A stretch of DNA of 51,342 nucleotides from Compostibacillus humi (GCF_014637175.1 NZ_BMEV01000020.1:1-51342), one strand, 5' to 3'; counted from the first letter of the stretch, positions 32,293-45,547 are shown. Notes: a model not told the origin generated them from the sequence alone. Translations and numbers: made by a program.

Positions 32293-32730
32293 TTACCCGC
32301 GAAGCTCATAGACTTCTGGTTTTTGTGCTTGATGATTATGTTCTGGGCCTCTAAAAACATGCAGTTTTTTCGCCATTTTACGACCTAAAGGACCTTTTGG
32401 AAGCATACCTTTAATGGTTCTTTCCAGCATTTCCTCAGGATATTTCGTACGCATTTCGTTAGCCGTACGTACACGTAAACCACCTGGATGTTGGGAGTGG
32501 TTATAATATTTTTTGTCGTTTAATTTGTTTCCGGTTAATACAACTTTTTCAGCGTTAACAATAATTACATGATCTCCAGTATCAACGTGTGGAGTGTAAG
32601 TCGGTTTATGCTTTCCGCGAAGGATTGCAGCAACTTCACTTGCAAGACGGCCTAAACGTTTGCCTTCTGCATCCACAACATACCATTTACGTTCAACATT
32701 TTCGTTATTTGCCATGAACGTTGTGCGCAT
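32293..32730 (-). CDS. rplM: 50S ribosomal protein L13
   Basis: The 145-residue uL13 has [21 protein letters not shown] and the Gly/Lys-rich [11 protein letters not shown] loop. I choose the ATG at 32730, which GGAGGG precedes and which gives MRTTFMAN, as in Bacillus L13, over a longer frame. Its own promoter overlaps the end of truA, so it can be transcribed apart from the upstream truA/ecf genes. Confidence 0.97.
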   Translation of the reverse strand: MRTTFMANNENVERKWYVVDAEGKRLGRLASEVAAILRGKHKPTYTPHVDTGDHVIIVNAEKVVLTGNKLNDKKYYNHSQHPGGLRVRTANEMRTKYPEEMLERTIKGMLPKGPLGRKMAKKLHVFRGPEHNHQAQKPEVYELRG

Positions 32731-32775
32731 TTTGTTTCCCTCCAAATTATCCATTCATTTTCATTCTTATTTCAA

Positions 32776-32803
32776 CATGATTAAGTTTCCGGGGCTAATC
32801 ATG
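32776..32803 (-). promoter_or_regulatory. Leader hairpin upstream of rplM (L13-leader candidate)
   Basis: CATGATTA and TAATCATG form an 8-bp stem around a 12-base loop (on the minus strand GCCCCGGAAACT) in the 95-nt 5' leader of rplM-rpsI. Firmicutes often have an autoregulatory L13 leader at this place. The match to that RNA family has not been tested. Confidence 0.45.
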
Positions 32804-32832
32804 GTTTTTCTAAGAGTAAAATGCCATAAATC

Positions 32833-32862
32833 ATAATATACCATATTACACCCTAATGTCAA
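32833..32862 (-). promoter_or_regulatory. Sigma-A promoter of rplM-rpsI
   Basis: On the minus strand TTGACA (32857-32862) is followed after 16 bp by TATATT (32835-32840), or after 18 bp by TATTAT (32833-32838). It lies directly downstream of the truA stop codon. Confidence 0.75.
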
Positions 32863-32868
32863 GTTCTG

Positions 32869-33618
32869 TCACGATTTTTCATAGATTACTTTCCACAAAT
32901 ACAGCCCTTGCGGAGGCATGGTTTTCCCGATATTGCCGCGGTCTTTTTTTGCTATCATCGTTCGTATCTCTTCCGGTTCTGCCTTCCCTTGTCCGATATC
33001 GAGCAGGGTTCCGACAAGGATGCGGACCATATTGTATAAAAAGCCGCTCCCGCGAACAATAAATACTGCAGAATCCCCATTTTTACGAAAGGATACTTCA
33101 TACAGCGTTCTCACTTTAGAACCTTTAACTGTCGCTTTTTTTGAGGAAAATGCAGTAAAATCATGGGTTCCTTCAAAAATGCGGCATGCTTCATTGATCC
33201 TTTCCCAATCCAGTTCATAAGGAAAATGATACTCGTAGTTCCGCTTAAAGACATCCGCTTCTGATCCAGTATGAAGGAAATATCGGTATTCCTTCTCTGC
33301 CGCGCTGAATCGGGCATGAAAGTCGTCGGAAACGGATTCTGCCTCATTTATATAAATGTCTTCAGGAAGCTGGGCATTCAGCGCCTTTTTCCAAGCAGCA
33401 GGGGGCAAGTGAAGGGGTGAATCAAAATGAATTACCTGCCCCTTCGCATGGACCCCTGCATCGGTTCTTCCTGAGCCGGTAACGCGGACTTCAGCACCGC
33501 CGTGCATGCGGGACAGCACTTTCTCCAATTCTCCCTGTACCGTCCGTTTATTCGGCTGCTTTTGAAATCCGTAAAACAAAGTACCGTCATAACTCATCGT
33601 ACATTTCCATCTCTTCAT
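32869..33618 (-). CDS. truA: tRNA pseudouridine(38-40) synthase
   Basis: The 249-residue TruA modifies uridines 38-40 of the tRNA anticodon stem. The catalytic aspartate is in GSGRTDAGVHAKGQ, with YDGTLFYGFQKQ at the N-terminus and FLYNMVRILVGTLLDIG in the C-terminal half. It is the last gene of ecfA1-ecfA2-ecfT-truA, 15 bases after ecfT, in the same order as in Bacillus. Confidence 0.96.
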   Translation of the reverse strand: MKRWKCTMSYDGTLFYGFQKQPNKRTVQGELEKVLSRMHGGAEVRVTGSGRTDAGVHAKGQVIHFDSPLHLPPAAWKKALNAQLPEDIYINEAESVSDDFHARFSAAEKEYRYFLHTGSEADVFKRNYEYHFPYELDWERINEACRIFEGTHDFTAFSSKKATVKGSKVRTLYEVSFRKNGDSAVFIVRGSGFLYNMVRILVGTLLDIGQGKAEPEEIRTMIAKKDRGNIGKTMPPQGLYLWKVIYEKS

Positions 33619-33633
33619 TGCATCGGTACCTTC

Positions 33634-34440
33634 CTAACCGTAGGATCTTGTGGCAAAGACGATTGCTGCAACGATAATAAAAAATATATAAATGCCGATA
33701 TCGATTTTCTCAATTCGTAATTCCCTTAGTTTTGACCTGCCTTCTCCACCGCGATAACCGCGGGCTTCCATCGCCATGGCCAGCTCTTCTGCCCGTTTAA
33801 ACGCACTGACAAAGAGTGGAACAAGCAGGGGAACGATCGCTTTAATTCTTTCTTTTAAGGGGCCAGTCCGATAGTCGACTCCCCGGGATGCCTGGGCACG
33901 GGAAATCTTTTCTGTTTCCTGCATTAATGTTGGTATGAACCGTAACGAAATCGACATCATCAGTGCCAATTCATGTACTGGAAATTTCACTTTTTTCAGT
34001 GGAGCCAACATTTCCTCTACCGCGTCGGTAATTTCAATCGGCGTTGTCGTTAGCGTTAATAGAGAGGTTACGAGAATGAGCAAGAAAAAGCGAATGGATA
34101 TCGCAATTCCTTGCAGGATGCCGCCGGAATAAAATTCAAATATCCAAAAGTCGACAACCTTTGTTCCCTCTTTTGTTATAAATAAATGGAGCAGAAATGT
34201 AAAAATAATTAGAAACCAGACCGGGGTTAAACCTTTTAATATAAACCGAATCGGCACTTTCGAAGAAAACATGCTTAATAAAGCAAAAATAATTAACGTG
34301 CTGTAACTCCATAGGTTATTGGCAAAAAAAACAATGACGACAAAAAAGAAGATAACGGTAATTTTCGTCCGCGGATCTAGCCGGTGGATGACCGAATCCC
34401 CTGGGACGTACTGTCCGATAATCATCAAGTTGTTCATCAC
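33634..34440 (-). CDS. ecfT: ECF transporter transmembrane subunit EcfT
   Basis: The 268-residue protein has about five to six membrane helices (N-terminal [20 protein letters not shown]) and the two coupling-helix Ala-Arg-Gly-type motifs, [10 protein letters not shown] and [12 protein letters not shown], that contact the ATPases. It forms the shared energizing module for vitamin and metal-uptake S components. The start overlaps the end of ecfA2 by four bases. Confidence 0.94.
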   Translation of the reverse strand: MMNNLMIIGQYVPGDSVIHRLDPRTKITVIFFFVVIVFFANNLWSYSTLIIFALLSMFSSKVPIRFILKGLTPVWFLIIFTFLLHLFITKEGTKVVDFWIFEFYSGGILQGIAISIRFFLLILVTSLLTLTTTPIEITDAVEEMLAPLKKVKFPVHELALMMSISLRFIPTLMQETEKISRAQASRGVDYRTGPLKERIKAIVPLLVPLFVSAFKRAEELAMAMEARGYRGGEGRSKLRELRIEKIDIGIYIFFIIVAAIVFATRSYG

Positions 34441-35300
34441 CCGACCCCCCTTAACTGTTCTGCAATGTGCTGCGCCAGCTGGGAAATCGATTGATTATGA
34501 AAAGGAATCTTCGTTTGAAATTTCTCTTCGAAGGAAGCGATGAATTCAACGATTTCCGGTACATCCAGTCCGACCTGATGTAGGGCTTCTTTTTGTATGA
34601 AAATATCCTCTGGCTTTCCTTCCATATACTTTTTGCCTTTATTTAATATGATGACATAATCTGCGTATTTCAAAGCATCTTCCATACTGTGGGTAACAAG
34701 GACAGTCGTTAAGTTTTCACTATGGTGCAAGTGATAAAACATTTCCATAATTTCCTTCTGTCCTCTAGGGTCCAGCCCGGCTGTTGGTTCGTCCAGGACG
34801 ATTACTTCCGGCTTTGTCGCCAGAACACCTGCAATGGCGACCCGCCGCATCTGTCCTCCACTTAAGTCAAAGGGGGAACGGGCCAGCAAACTTTCTGACA
34901 GGCCTACAGCAGGGAGAACCTCGCGGATTCTGCTTTCAATTTCTTCTTCAGAAACGCCAAAGTTTTTTGGCCCGAAAGCAATATCCTTCCTGACGGATTC
35001 TTCAAATAATTGATGTTCCGGATATTGAAAAACAACGCCGACACGGCTGCGTAATTCCATCAAATTTTCCGGTTTTTTATCTTTTGTAAGCGTAAATTCA
35101 CCGATGCGAATTTCCCCTTCTGTCGGCAGAGAAAGGCCGTTTAAATGGCTGATTAAGGTCGACTTCCCGGAACCGGTATGGCCGATGACCGCCACAAATG
35201 AACCAGAGGGAATGAATAGAGATATATCTTTTAAGGCGATATGCTCAAATGGGCTGCGAGGCTGGTATATGTGGGTTACATTTTTGAATATAATGTCCAT
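34437..35300 (-). CDS. ecfA2: ECF transporter ATPase EcfA2
   Basis: The 287-residue ABC ATPase has Walker [10 protein letters not shown], the Q-loop [10 protein letters not shown], the signature [13 protein letters not shown], Walker [14 protein letters not shown] and the switch histidine VTHSMEDA. It is one of two ATPases of the ECF module. Its start overlaps the end of ecfA1 by 25 bases, which indicates translational coupling. Confidence 0.94.
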   Translation of the reverse strand: MDIIFKNVTHIYQPRSPFEHIALKDISLFIPSGSFVAVIGHTGSGKSTLISHLNGLSLPTEGEIRIGEFTLTKDKKPENLMELRSRVGVVFQYPEHQLFEESVRKDIAFGPKNFGVSEEEIESRIREVLPAVGLSESLLARSPFDLSGGQMRRVAIAGVLATKPEVIVLDEPTAGLDPRGQKEIMEMFYHLHHSENLTTVLVTHSMEDALKYADYVIILNKGKKYMEGKPEDIFIQKEALHQVGLDVPEIVEFIASFEEKFQTKIPFHNQSISQLAQHIAEQLRGVG

Positions 35301-36115
35301 AAGTCCTCCAATAGCTCCTCACCATATAAAGGTTCTCGCTGTAATGCAATTCCATTTTTTTGCAGTTCGGCTGCCAATGCAGTAATAAAAGGCACATCCA
35401 AGCCGATTTTTTGCAGCTCATCCTTTTTTGAAAATATCTCCCTTGGTAGCCCTTCATCCCATATTTCGCCTTCATTCATAACAATTACCCGATCCGCCTG
35501 GACAACTTCATGCAGGTCATGGGTTATCGTAATAAGTGCCAGTTCCTTGCTTTGCTGCAAGTTTGCTACCGTATGCATGATTTCTTCTCTTCCCCTTGGA
35601 TCCAGCATGGCCGTTGCTTCATCTAATATAAGCACCTCTGGAGAAACGGCAAGTACGCTGGCAATGGCAACCCGCTGTTTTTGCCCTCCGGATAAGCGAT
35701 GGGGCTCTGTAAGGCGGTATTCTCCCATGCCAACGGCTTGCAACGTCTCGTCAATTCTTTTTTCCATTTCTTCCCTTGGAATACCCCGATTTTCCATGCC
35801 AAAAGCAACATCGTCCTGTACCGTAGCTCCGACAAACTGGTTGTCCGGGTTTTGGAAAACCATACCGACTTCTTTCCTGATATCCCATACCGTTTCTTCA
35901 TTAATCGGCTTGCCGTTAATGGCAATTTCTCCTTTTTGGGGAAAGAGCAGGCCGTTTAACAATTTCGCAATCGTTGATTTTCCAGAGCCGTTATGCCCGA
36001 TAATCGCTACCCATTCATTTTTGTGAATTTCAAATGAGACGTTTTTCAATACCCATGGCTGATTTTCATCATAGCGAAATGAAACATTCTGAAAGCTGAT
36101 AACTGGTTTCGCCAA
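35276..36115 (-). CDS. ecfA1: ECF transporter ATPase EcfA1
   Basis: The ABC ATPase has Walker [23 protein letters not shown], the signature [13 protein letters not shown], Walker [14 protein letters not shown] and ITHDLHEV. I place the start at the TTG at 36115 ([13 protein letters not shown]), with GGGGGAGAG eight bases upstream. This gives 279 residues, as is usual, whereas a longer frame adds an unusual Arg-rich extension. It heads the ecfA1-ecfA2-ecfT-truA operon, about 270 bases downstream of rplQ. Confidence 0.92.
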   Translation of the reverse strand: MAKPVISFQNVSFRYDENQPWVLKNVSFEIHKNEWVAIIGHNGSGKSTIAKLLNGLLFPQKGEIAINGKPINEETVWDIRKEVGMVFQNPDNQFVGATVQDDVAFGMENRGIPREEMEKRIDETLQAVGMGEYRLTEPHRLSGGQKQRVAIASVLAVSPEVLILDEATAMLDPRGREEIMHTVANLQQSKELALITITHDLHEVVQADRVIVMNEGEIWDEGLPREIFSKKDELQKIGLDVPFITALAAELQKNGIALQREPLYGEELLEDLWTLYSKM

Positions 36116-36316
36116 ATTTTCTCTCCCCCTATACTCTGCTCTTCTTTCCCTCCAGCTCGTCTCATCAATTATCCTCAAAGCTTCCCGCAACAGGAAGGGT
36201 GTCAGTTTTTCTTTTTATCCCGAGACTTTCCTTGATGGCAGGATCTAAACTACACAAAAGAGTTATTTATCCTTCCCGCCAAGAAGGAAAAAAGCAGCTT
36301 CTCATGAATTGTCGGT

Positions 36317-36366
36317 ACAAAAAAAGGGCTTGGATCCACCTCGAAAGAGATCTGAGTCCTGCCCTT
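36317..36366 (-). terminator. Terminator at the end of the alpha operon
   Basis: An imperfect stem with GGGC and GGA blocks against TCC and GCCC is followed by TTTTTTT on the minus strand, just after rplQ. Read-through into ecfA1 is likely because the stem is not strong. Confidence 0.5.
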
Positions 36367-36382
36367 GCCGTAAGACGTTTCA

Positions 36383-36736
36383 TTAAACTAATTCAATGAT
36401 TGCCATTTTCGCTCCATCACCTTGGCGTTCACCTAGTTTAAGAACACGGGTGTATCCACCTTGTCTGTCTTCGTAACGTTTGGCAATGTCATCAAAAAGT
36501 TTTTGAACGACATTGTTGTCTTCTCCTGCTTCTTTATTGTAAAGAAATGCAGCAGCTTGACGACGTGCATGTAAATCGCCGCGTTTTCCTAAAGTAATCA
36601 TTTTTTCAACGACTGACTTTAATTCTTTTGCCTTTGCTTCAGTTGTTTCCAAACGTTCATAGATGATTAAATCAGAAGCAAGGTTGCGAAGAAGTGCCAT
36701 ACGGGCATCAGTTGTACGTCCTAGTTTTCTAGTCAT
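36383..36736 (-). CDS. rplQ: 50S ribosomal protein L17
   Basis: The 117-residue bL17 starts [23 protein letters not shown] and has the helix [20 protein letters not shown]. It is the last gene of the alpha operon, after rpoA. An AGGGAGG site precedes the start. Confidence 0.97.
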   Translation of the reverse strand: MTRKLGRTTDARMALLRNLASDLIIYERLETTEAKAKELKSVVEKMITLGKRGDLHARRQAAAFLYNKEAGEDNNVVQKLFDDIAKRYEDRQGGYTRVLKLGERQGDGAKMAIIELV

Positions 36737-36771
36737 GGACTTTCCCTCCCTTTCTATGACTCCTTATGGAA

Positions 36772-36842
36772 TCAGTCATCTTGGCGTAAACTTAGTCCAA
36801 GTTCCGCTAATTTCGATTTAACTTCTTCTAATGATTTCCGTC
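36772..36842 (-). pseudogene. Out-of-frame 3' remnant of rpoA
   Basis: Read one frame away from rpoA, this segment continues (L)[23 protein letters not shown] and ends at TGA 36772. This is exactly the expected C-terminus of the RNA polymerase alpha subunit. It is cut off from rpoA by a frameshifting deletion that leaves TTAACTTAGGA at the joint. Confidence 0.85.
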
Positions 36843-37682
36843 CTAAGTTAACAGTTCTTGTACCGTATTAATTCCTGCCCGCTTCAGACAGTTGTAAGAC
36901 CTTACCGATAAATCCAGTTCTTCAATCGTCATTTCCATTACTTTTTCTTTTTGATCTTCTTCTTTTTCTACCATGATTTCTGCATTTTGAGCTTCATCGG
37001 TAAGATTAACGAAAATATTAAAATGTTCCGTTATAATTTTTGCGCCTAAAGAAATAGCTTCTTCTGGCCGAATACTGCCATTTGTCGTAATATCCAATGT
37101 CAATTTGTCAAAATCTGTACTTTGACCGACACGGGTGTTTTCCACTTGGTAAGTTACTCGTGAAACCGGGGTAAAGATGGAATCGACTGGAATCACGCCG
37201 ATTGGCTGGTCATCCCGTTTGTTTTCCTCTGCCGGGCGATACCCCCGTCCCCGTTCTGCTGTGATTTTCATGTGTAAGCTTCCCCGTTCATTTAATGTTG
37301 CAATATGGAGGTCCGGATTAAGAACTTCCACATCGCTGTCATACATTAAATCAGCAGCAGTCACGATTCCTTCTCCTTGTACATCTAACTCTAAGGTTTT
37401 CGTTTCATCCGAATAGATTTTTAATGCCAGCTTTTTAAGATTGAGCACAATCTGCGTGACATCTTCGACGACACCGTCAATGGTTGAAAACTCATGTAGT
37501 GCTCCATCAATCTGAACGGATGTAACAGCAGCACCTGGAAGTGAGGATAGTAACATACGACGCAAGGAGTTTCCTAAAGTGGTACCATAACCACGTTCCA
37601 GCGGTTCAACTACAAATCTGGCAAATGTAGCATCATCACTGATCTCAACTGTTTCAATCCTTGGCTTTTCAATTTCGATCAT
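36843..37682 (-). CDS. rpoA: RNA polymerase alpha subunit with truncated C-terminal domain
   Basis: The N-terminal assembly domain is complete, with [25 protein letters not shown] and the linker [21 protein letters not shown]. The C-terminal domain begins normally ([19 protein letters not shown]) and then stops after two foreign residues at codon 279. From the Bacillus sequence as I remember it, some 12 codons ending in EEDMMKVR should come next. Instead two bases separate the Leu codon from AACTTAGGACGG, a deletion of about 34 nt. The DNA-binding Arg of helix 1 is kept, but the helix that contains the NLGRKSL motif, needed for UP-element and activator contacts, is lost. Real mutation and assembly error are both possible. 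Confidence 0.9.
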   Translation of the reverse strand: MIEIEKPRIETVEISDDATFARFVVEPLERGYGTTLGNSLRRMLLSSLPGAAVTSVQIDGALHEFSTIDGVVEDVTQIVLNLKKLALKIYSDETKTLELDVQGEGIVTAADLMYDSDVEVLNPDLHIATLNERGSLHMKITAERGRGYRPAEENKRDDQPIGVIPVDSIFTPVSRVTYQVENTRVGQSTDFDKLTLDITTNGSIRPEEAISLGAKIITEHFNIFVNLTDEAQNAEIMVEKEEDQKEKVMEMTIEELDLSVRSYNCLKRAGINTVQELLT

Positions 37683-37716
37683 CTAATTAAAACCCTCCTT
37701 TAAAACGTCGAAACCC

Positions 37717-37739
37717 CGGCTAGACTCATTGTCTAACCG
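37717..37739 (-). promoter_or_regulatory. Hairpin in the rpsK-rpoA spacer
   Basis: CGGTTAGAC and GTCTAGCCG form a 9-bp stem with one G-T pair, about 35 bases before the rpoA start and inside a 200-bp gap between rpsK and rpoA. It lacks a T-run. It may stabilise or separate the rpoA message. Confidence 0.4.
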
Positions 37740-37885
37740 AAATTCCTCGGGCAAGCAGTAGGTGGATTGATACTGCCTTATCCATACGTACAGTTTCTCT
37801 TGAGCTGTGAGCGGTGAATCAAATCACACTGCTTTTTAGGCCATCATAACCCATTATAGACAGGGCAACAAAATCTATACGTTAA

Positions 37886-38275
37886 TTATACACGACGACG
37901 TTTTGGCGGGCGGCAGCCATTATGCGGAACCGGTGTAACGTCTACAATTGCCGTAACTTCCAATCCAGCTGCCTGTAAGGAACGGATAGCTGCTTCACGC
38001 CCAGCTCCTGGTCCTTTTACAGTTACTTCCAAGGTTTTCATTCCGTTTTCAATTGCCGACTTAGCCGCTGTTTCGGCAGCCATTTGTGCAGCATAAGGTG
38101 TTGATTTACGGGAACCTTTAAATCCTAATGCACCTGCTGAGCTCCAGCCGATTGCATTACCTTGTTTGTCAGTAATAGTAACAATTGTATTATTGAATGT
38201 AGAACGGATGTGTGCTACTCCAGATTCTATATTCTTTTTCACGCGACGTTTCCGTGTGTTAGTTTTACGAGCCAT
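37886..38275 (-). CDS. rpsK: 30S ribosomal protein S11
   Basis: The 129-residue uS11 has [40 protein letters not shown] and the C-terminal [16 protein letters not shown]. It stands between rpsM and rpoA in the alpha operon. AGGAGG precedes the start. Confidence 0.97.
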   Translation of the reverse strand: MARKTNTRKRRVKKNIESGVAHIRSTFNNTIVTITDKQGNAIGWSSAGALGFKGSRKSTPYAAQMAAETAAKSAIENGMKTLEVTVKGPGAGREAAIRSLQAAGLEVTAIVDVTPVPHNGCRPPKRRRV

Positions 38276-38296
38276 GAATAAACCTCCTTTACCTTA

Positions 38297-38662
38297 TTAT
38301 TTTTTCTTGTTCGCCATTGTTTTCCGTGGGCCTTTGCGAGTGCGGGAATTATTTTTCGTGTTTTGTCCACGAACCGGAAGTCCTCTACGGTGACGCAATC
38401 CTCGGTAACAACCAATTTCCATCAGACGTTTGATGTTTAAGGATACTTCACGACGAAGGTCTCCTTCAATCGTATATTTGTCCACTTCTTTACGGATTCT
38501 TCCTAGTTCATCTTCGGTTAAATCACGTACACGGGTGTCTTCGGATACACCAGCATCTTTTAGGATCTTTTGGGCGGTTTTCTTTCCGATTCCGTAAATG
38601 TATGTTAATGAAATGACTACACGTTTATCACGCGGAATGTCAATACCAGCAATACGTGCCAT
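38297..38662 (-). CDS. rpsM: 30S ribosomal protein S13
   Basis: The 121-residue uS13 runs from [20 protein letters not shown] to the basic tail [17 protein letters not shown], with [13 protein letters not shown]. The ATG at 38662 is chosen because AAGGAGG lies eight bases upstream, three codons after an in-frame start. Confidence 0.97.
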   Translation of the reverse strand: MARIAGIDIPRDKRVVISLTYIYGIGKKTAQKILKDAGVSEDTRVRDLTEDELGRIRKEVDKYTIEGDLRREVSLNIKRLMEIGCYRGLRHRRGLPVRGQNTKNNSRTRKGPRKTMANKKK

Positions 38663-38679
38663 TCGCTGCACCTCCTTGA

Positions 38680-39024
<345 letters not shown>

Positions 39025-39038
<14 letters not shown>

Positions 39039-39375
39039 CGTGTAGATCTCCCTTCCTATAATCAGTCACAATCTCACCCGCAAATTTAGATATCGCAAAT
39101 CTCAATTTCCCATTTGTGACACGACCAGTTTCTAGAAGGCTGTTTTGGACTTCTGGGGAAATGTAGTTTGTAAGTTCGACATGCTGAATATTTTTCTTCT
39201 TTGGTTTGTTCATTTTACGCTTTTCCCCGTCTGCCAGCAAGACAAACCGATCATCGATCATTCCAACGATAATCATGTATTGTCCTGCTTCCCGTCCTTG
39301 CAAAACACGAACAACTTGACCTAATAGCGGAATCTGTTCACCTTCGTTCAACAAGATCACCTGCACTATAGGCAT
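39025..39375 (-). CDS. KOW-domain (L14e-like) RNA-binding protein
   Basis: The protein has up to 116 residues, with an N-terminal KOW/L14e-type beta-barrel ([38 protein letters not shown]). It resembles the small KOW protein found before infA in Bacillus (YbzG type). The exact start is uncertain: the 39375 frame begins [12 protein letters not shown], but AGGTGAT suggests one of the TTG codons a few residues later. It overlaps infA. A role in ribosome or rRNA binding is inferred from the domain. The map gene usually found between adk and this gene is absent. Confidence 0.75.
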
Positions 39376-39499
39376 TATTTCACATGAAAATGTCTTTCTG
39401 TGTCACTGAGCCCAACAGCAATACATGAGTTTTCTCGCATTACTATATTTACATTATTCCGCTAAATCGCTGCGCGAAACATCGTGATAGAGATTTTTT

Positions 39500-41465
<1,966 letters not shown>

Positions 41466-41466
<1 letters not shown>

Positions 41467-41915
41467 TAGATCACCTCTGCTTTACCGCCCGCTGCTTCAA
41501 TTGCTTCTTTGGCAGAAGCAGAGAACTTATGAGCTTTTACTGTTAGTTTCTTTTCAATTGCTCCATTGCCGAGTACTTTAATACCCGCATTTAACTTCGA
41601 AACAACGCCTTCTTCAAGTAATAGCTCTGGTGTCACTTCCGTACCGTCTTCAAACCGATTCAGCTTATCTAAATTAACGATAGCATATTCTTTACGGTTA
41701 ATATTTGTAAACCCACGTTTTGGCAAACGTTGGAACAATGGCATTTGTCCGCCTTCAAAGCCTGGACGCACACCTCCGCCAGAACGTGCTTTTTGCCCTT
41801 TATGACCTCTTCCAGCTGTTTTGCCGTTTCCTGAAGAAGGTCCGCGGCCAACACGATTACGGTTTTTTCTCGTTCCTTCTGCTGCTTTTAATTCATGAAG
41901 TTTCAAGCTTGGCAC
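41466..41915 (-). CDS. rplO: 50S ribosomal protein L15
   Basis: The 149-residue uL15 has the glycine-rich N-terminal part ([21 protein letters not shown]) and [15 protein letters not shown]. It precedes secY in the spc operon and overlaps it by one base. Confidence 0.97.
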
Positions 41916-41938
41916 CTCCTCTATTTCAATAGTAACTC

Positions 41939-42121
41939 TTACACTTCTTTAACCGTTACAAGATGAGATACTCGGTTTATCATACCGCGTACTGCCGGAG
42001 TATCTTCAAGAACCACGGATTGTCGGATTTTCTTTAATCCTAGTGCTTCTACAGTTTTCACCTGTTTTTCTTTTCTGCCAATAACACTCCGAGTGAGGGT
42101 GATCTCTAATTTTTTAGACAT
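41939..42121 (-). CDS. rpmD: 50S ribosomal protein L30
   Basis: The 60-residue uL30 has [22 protein letters not shown] and [14 protein letters not shown]. It lies between rpsE and rplO with 16-23 base spacers and a GGAGGG site before the start. Confidence 0.96.
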   Translation of the reverse strand: MSKKLEITLTRSVIGRKEKQVKTVEALGLKKIRQSVVLEDTPAVRGMINRVSHLVTVKEV

Positions 42122-42137
42122 GTTATTTCCCTCCTTA

Positions 42138-42638
42138 TTATCCTAACAGTTCTTCTACAGACTTTCCACGCAATTTAGCAACGTCTTCAGCGCGTTTCAG
42201 CTGTGTTAAGCCGTCGATTGTCGCGCGGATAACATTGATTGGTGTATTAGAACCTAAGGATTTTGTAAGAATATCACCTACGCCAGCTAATTCCAATACC
42301 GCACGGACAGATCCGCCGGAAATAACTCCAGTACCTTCTGCGGCTGGCTTCATTAGAACCCGGCCAGAACCGAAGCGGCCAATAACCTCGTGAGGAATTG
42401 TTGTTCCTACAATCGGTACTGTAATTAGATTTTTCTTCGCGTTATCTACAGCCTTTTTAATCGCTTCTGGTACTTCTTGTGCTTTGCCAGTACCAAAACC
42501 AACGTGACCATTCCTGTCTCCGACGACAACGATTGCTGCAAAACGCATGCGGCGTCCACCCTTAACAACTTTAGATACCCGGTTTACCGCAACAACACGT
42601 TCTTCTAGGTCTAATTTATTTGGATCGATCATATTCAT
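42138..42638 (-). CDS. rpsE: 30S ribosomal protein S5
   Basis: The 166-residue uS5 has the double-stranded RNA-binding part ([21 protein letters not shown]) and the C-terminal [15 protein letters not shown]. It contributes to decoding accuracy. The ATG at 42638 and an in-frame ATG two codons on are both possible starts. The first matches Bacillus S5 in length. Confidence 0.97.
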   Translation of the reverse strand: MNMIDPNKLDLEERVVAVNRVSKVVKGGRRMRFAAIVVVGDRNGHVGFGTGKAQEVPEAIKKAVDNAKKNLITVPIVGTTIPHEVIGRFGSGRVLMKPAAEGTGVISGGSVRAVLELAGVGDILTKSLGSNTPINVIRATIDGLTQLKRAEDVAKLRGKSVEELLG

Positions 42639-42661
42639 TTAGGATTTCCCTCCTTTGTTTT

Positions 42662-43024
42662 TTAAAATTCAAGCCCTGCCTCGCGAGCGGCTTCCGCTAG
42701 AGCTTGCACTCGGCCGTGATAAAGGTATCCTCCGCGATCAAATACAACTGATTTATATCCTTTATCCTGTGCTCGTTTTGCGATTAATTCTCCGACTTTC
42801 TTTGCAGCTTCCACGTTGCTTGTAGCATCCAGATTTAACTCCTTGTCAACAGTAGAAGCACTGACTAGAGTTTTACCAGCCGCATCATCAATCAATTGGG
42901 CGTATATATGTTTGTTGGAACGAAAAACGTTTAAACGCGGGCGTTCCGCAGTTCCATGTACCTGTTTGCGTACGCGGTAATGTCTTCTTTTACGAACTGC
43001 ATTTCTATCAGGTTTTGTGATCAT
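42662..43024 (-). CDS. rplR: 50S ribosomal protein L18
   Basis: The 120-residue uL18 starts with a basic tail ([16 protein letters not shown]) and has [20 protein letters not shown] and [26 protein letters not shown]. It binds 5S rRNA. Confidence 0.97.
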   Translation of the reverse strand: MITKPDRNAVRKRRHYRVRKQVHGTAERPRLNVFRSNKHIYAQLIDDAAGKTLVSASTVDKELNLDATSNVEAAKKVGELIAKRAQDKGYKSVVFDRGGYLYHGRVQALAEAAREAGLEF

Positions 43025-43055
43025 TCCCAGGTCACTCCTTTCTGCCTAACTTTTC

Positions 43056-43592
43056 CTACTTAGCGGTTTTACCTTCCTTGCGGCGTACATGTTCGCCAAC
43101 ATAGCGAATTCCTTTACCTTTATACGGCTCTGGCGGTCTAATCGCGCGAATATTCGCTGCAACAGCACCAACTAATTGCTTATCGATACCTTTAACGATA
43201 ATTTGTGTGTTTTTTGGCACGTCAATTTCAATACCGTCGATTTGGTCAATTTCAACAGGATGGGAATATCCTGCATTAACAACTAATTTGTTGCCTTGTT
43301 TTTGTGCACGATATCCAACCCCGATAATTTCTAAAGATTTTTCGAATCCTTTGCTAACACCTTCAACCATATTGTTAATGATGCTGCGAGTCGTTCCGTG
43401 CAATGCGCGATGTTCTTTTTGGTCGCTAGGACGTTCTACCGTAATCACTTTATCCTCAATTTTCACGATCATATCCGGATGAAGATCTTTGGTAAGTTCG
43501 CCTTTAGGTCCTTTTACTTTGATTGTATTATTATTGAGGCTTACTTCTACGCCATCAGGAATTTCGATTGGTTTTAGTCCGATACGAGACAT
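43056..43592 (-). CDS. rplF: 50S ribosomal protein L6
   Basis: The 178-residue uL6 reads [16 protein letters not shown] near the start and [25 protein letters not shown] at the end. The ATG at 43592 follows AGGAGGTG at seven bases and is preferred over a start three codons upstream. Confidence 0.97.
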   Translation of the reverse strand: MSRIGLKPIEIPDGVEVSLNNNTIKVKGPKGELTKDLHPDMIVKIEDKVITVERPSDQKEHRALHGTTRSIINNMVEGVSKGFEKSLEIIGVGYRAQKQGNKLVVNAGYSHPVEIDQIDGIEIDVPKNTQIIVKGIDKQLVGAVAANIRAIRPPEPYKGKGIRYVGEHVRRKEGKTAK

Positions 43593-43621
43593 TCGTTGCA
43601 CCTCCTCTAAGTTTAAAATAA

Positions 43622-44020
43622 TTACCAGACATATGCTAAAACTTCGCCGCCGACAGCCTGAGCGCGTGCTTCTTTGTCAGATAGCACCCCTTTAGATGTC
43701 GAAACGATAGCAATACCTAGACCGTTAAGTACACGAGGTACTTCGTCAGCTTTTGCATAGACACGCAATCCCGGCTTGCTGATTCTCTTCAGACCAGTAA
43801 TTACACGTTCATTATTCGGACCGTACTTAAGGAAAATACGCAAGATTCCTTGTTTGTTATCTTCGATTACTTCATAATCTTTCACGAAACCTTCACGTTT
43901 TAAGATATCCGCAATCTCTTTTTTAATATTGGAAGCTGGTAGCTCCAATTGTTCATGTCTTACCATGTTTGCATTACGAATCCGAGTAAGCATATCTGCG
44001 ATTGGATCTGTCATCGTCAT
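43622..44020 (-). CDS. rpsH: 30S ribosomal protein S8
   Basis: The 132-residue uS8 has [20 protein letters not shown] and ends [26 protein letters not shown]. It binds the central domain of 16S rRNA. In enterobacteria S8 is the spc repressor. Whether that control exists here is not shown. AAGGAGG precedes the ATG. Confidence 0.97.
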   Translation of the reverse strand: MTMTDPIADMLTRIRNANMVRHEQLELPASNIKKEIADILKREGFVKDYEVIEDNKQGILRIFLKYGPNNERVITGLKRISKPGLRVYAKADEVPRVLNGLGIAIVSTSKGVLSDKEARAQAVGGEVLAYVW

Positions 44021-44049
44021 TACTAATTACCTCCTTCCCGAATCGGGGA

Positions 44050-44259
<210 letters not shown>

Positions 44260-44264
44260 CTAGC

Positions 44265-44804
44265 TTACTTTTGAAAAGGCATGCCTAGTTCTGCCAAAAG
44301 TTCACGAGCTTCTTCGTCCGTATTGGATGTTGTAACAATGACAATATCCATGCCGCGGACTTTGTTTACTTTATCATAATTAATTTCCGGGAAAATCAAT
44401 TGTTCTTTTACACCAAGTGTATAATTGCCACGACCATCAAAAGCCTTTTTCGATACCCCACGGAAATCACGTACACGTGGAAGGGCAACGTCAATTAACT
44501 TTTGTAAAAAGTCGTACATGCGTTCACCGCGCAAAGTAACTTTTGCGCCGATAGGCATTCCTTCACGCAAACGGAAGCCAGCAATAGATTTTTTCGCACG
44601 AGTAATTAACGGCTTTTGACCCGAAATGAGCGCAAGTTCTTCTACAGCACTGTCTAATGCTTTCGAATTTTGAACTGCGTCACCAACGCCCATGTTAATT
44701 ACAATTTTTTCAACCTTTGGTACTTGCATTACCGATTTATAGTTAAATTTATTCATCAAAGATGGCACTACTTCTTTTTGATATTTTTCTTGTAATGTGT
44801 TCAT
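44265..44804 (-). CDS. rplE: 50S ribosomal protein L5
   Basis: The 179-residue uL5 has [17 protein letters not shown] and LRDFRG-type [19 protein letters not shown] and ends [17 protein letters not shown]. It binds 5S rRNA and contacts S13 across the subunit interface. Confidence 0.97.
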   Translation of the reverse strand: MNTLQEKYQKEVVPSLMNKFNYKSVMQVPKVEKIVINMGVGDAVQNSKALDSAVEELALISGQKPLITRAKKSIAGFRLREGMPIGAKVTLRGERMYDFLQKLIDVALPRVRDFRGVSKKAFDGRGNYTLGVKEQLIFPEINYDKVNKVRGMDIVIVTTSNTDEEARELLAELGMPFQK

Positions 44805-44830
44805 GTAAGGGCCCTCCTTTCATCAGCAAA

Positions 44831-45142
44831 TTATTTATCTAAAGGTTCACCAGATTTTTTGGCGATTCGAACTTTTTTGCCGTCCCTTATTTCATACCCT
44901 ACACGGGTCGGTTCGCCCGTTTTCGGATCGATTGGCAATACGTTGGAAATATGGATTGGTGCTTCAATGTTAAGAATACCGCCCTGCGGATTTTCTTGGG
45001 AAGGTTTAGCATGTTTTTTAATCATGTTCACACCTTCAACAAGAACACGCTCTTTCTTAGGGAAGACTTGCAAAACTACTCCCTCTTTACCGCGGTCTTT
45101 ACCGGTTAAAACTTTTACTTTGTCACCTTTTTTGACATGCAT
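44831..45142 (-). CDS. rplX: 50S ribosomal protein L24
   Basis: The 103-residue uL24 has the N-terminal KOW motif [18 protein letters not shown] and the C-terminal [21 protein letters not shown]. It is an assembly initiator for the large subunit. Confidence 0.97.
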   Translation of the reverse strand: MHVKKGDKVKVLTGKDRGKEGVVLQVFPKKERVLVEGVNMIKKHAKPSQENPQGGILNIEAPIHISNVLPIDPKTGEPTRVGYEIRDGKKVRIAKKSGEPLDK

Positions 45143-45178
45143 GCGTTACGCACCTCCTTGATAACGGAAATATAGAGC

Positions 45179-45547
45179 TTAAAGTACTTCTGGAGCTAGA
45201 GATACGATTTTCATAAATTTAGCGTCACGTAATTCCCGTGCAACCGGTCCAAAGATACGGGTACCTCTTGGACTTTTATCGTCACGAATAATTACAGCAG
45301 CATTTTCATCAAAACGGATGTAGGAACCGTCCTTACGACGTGTACCGGATTTGCTGCGAACAATAACTGCTTTCACGACGTCACCTTTTTTGACAACGCC
45401 TCCTGGTGTTGCTTGCTTCACCGAACATACAACCACGTCACCAATATTCGCAGTCTTACGGCCTGATCCGCCTAAAACTTTAATCGTCAGCAGTTCACGA
45501 GCACCAGAGTTATCAGCTACTTTTAATCGGGTTTCTTGTTGAATCAT
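45179..45547 (-). CDS. rplN: 50S ribosomal protein L14
   Basis: The 122-residue uL14 has [37 protein letters not shown] and [16 protein letters not shown]. It is located between rpsQ and rplX, with AGGAGG before the start. Confidence 0.97.
   Translation of the reverse strand: MIQQETRLKVADNSGARELLTIKVLGGSGRKTANIGDVVVCSVKQATPGGVVKKGDVVKAVIVRSKSGTRRKDGSYIRFDENAAVIIRDDKSPRGTRIFGPVARELRDAKFMKIVSLAPEVL

Noticed and set aside
36116-36190. N-terminal extension of ecfA1
   Set aside because: The Arg/Glu-rich extension is not typical and a TTG with a strong GGGGGAGAG site gives the usual protein.
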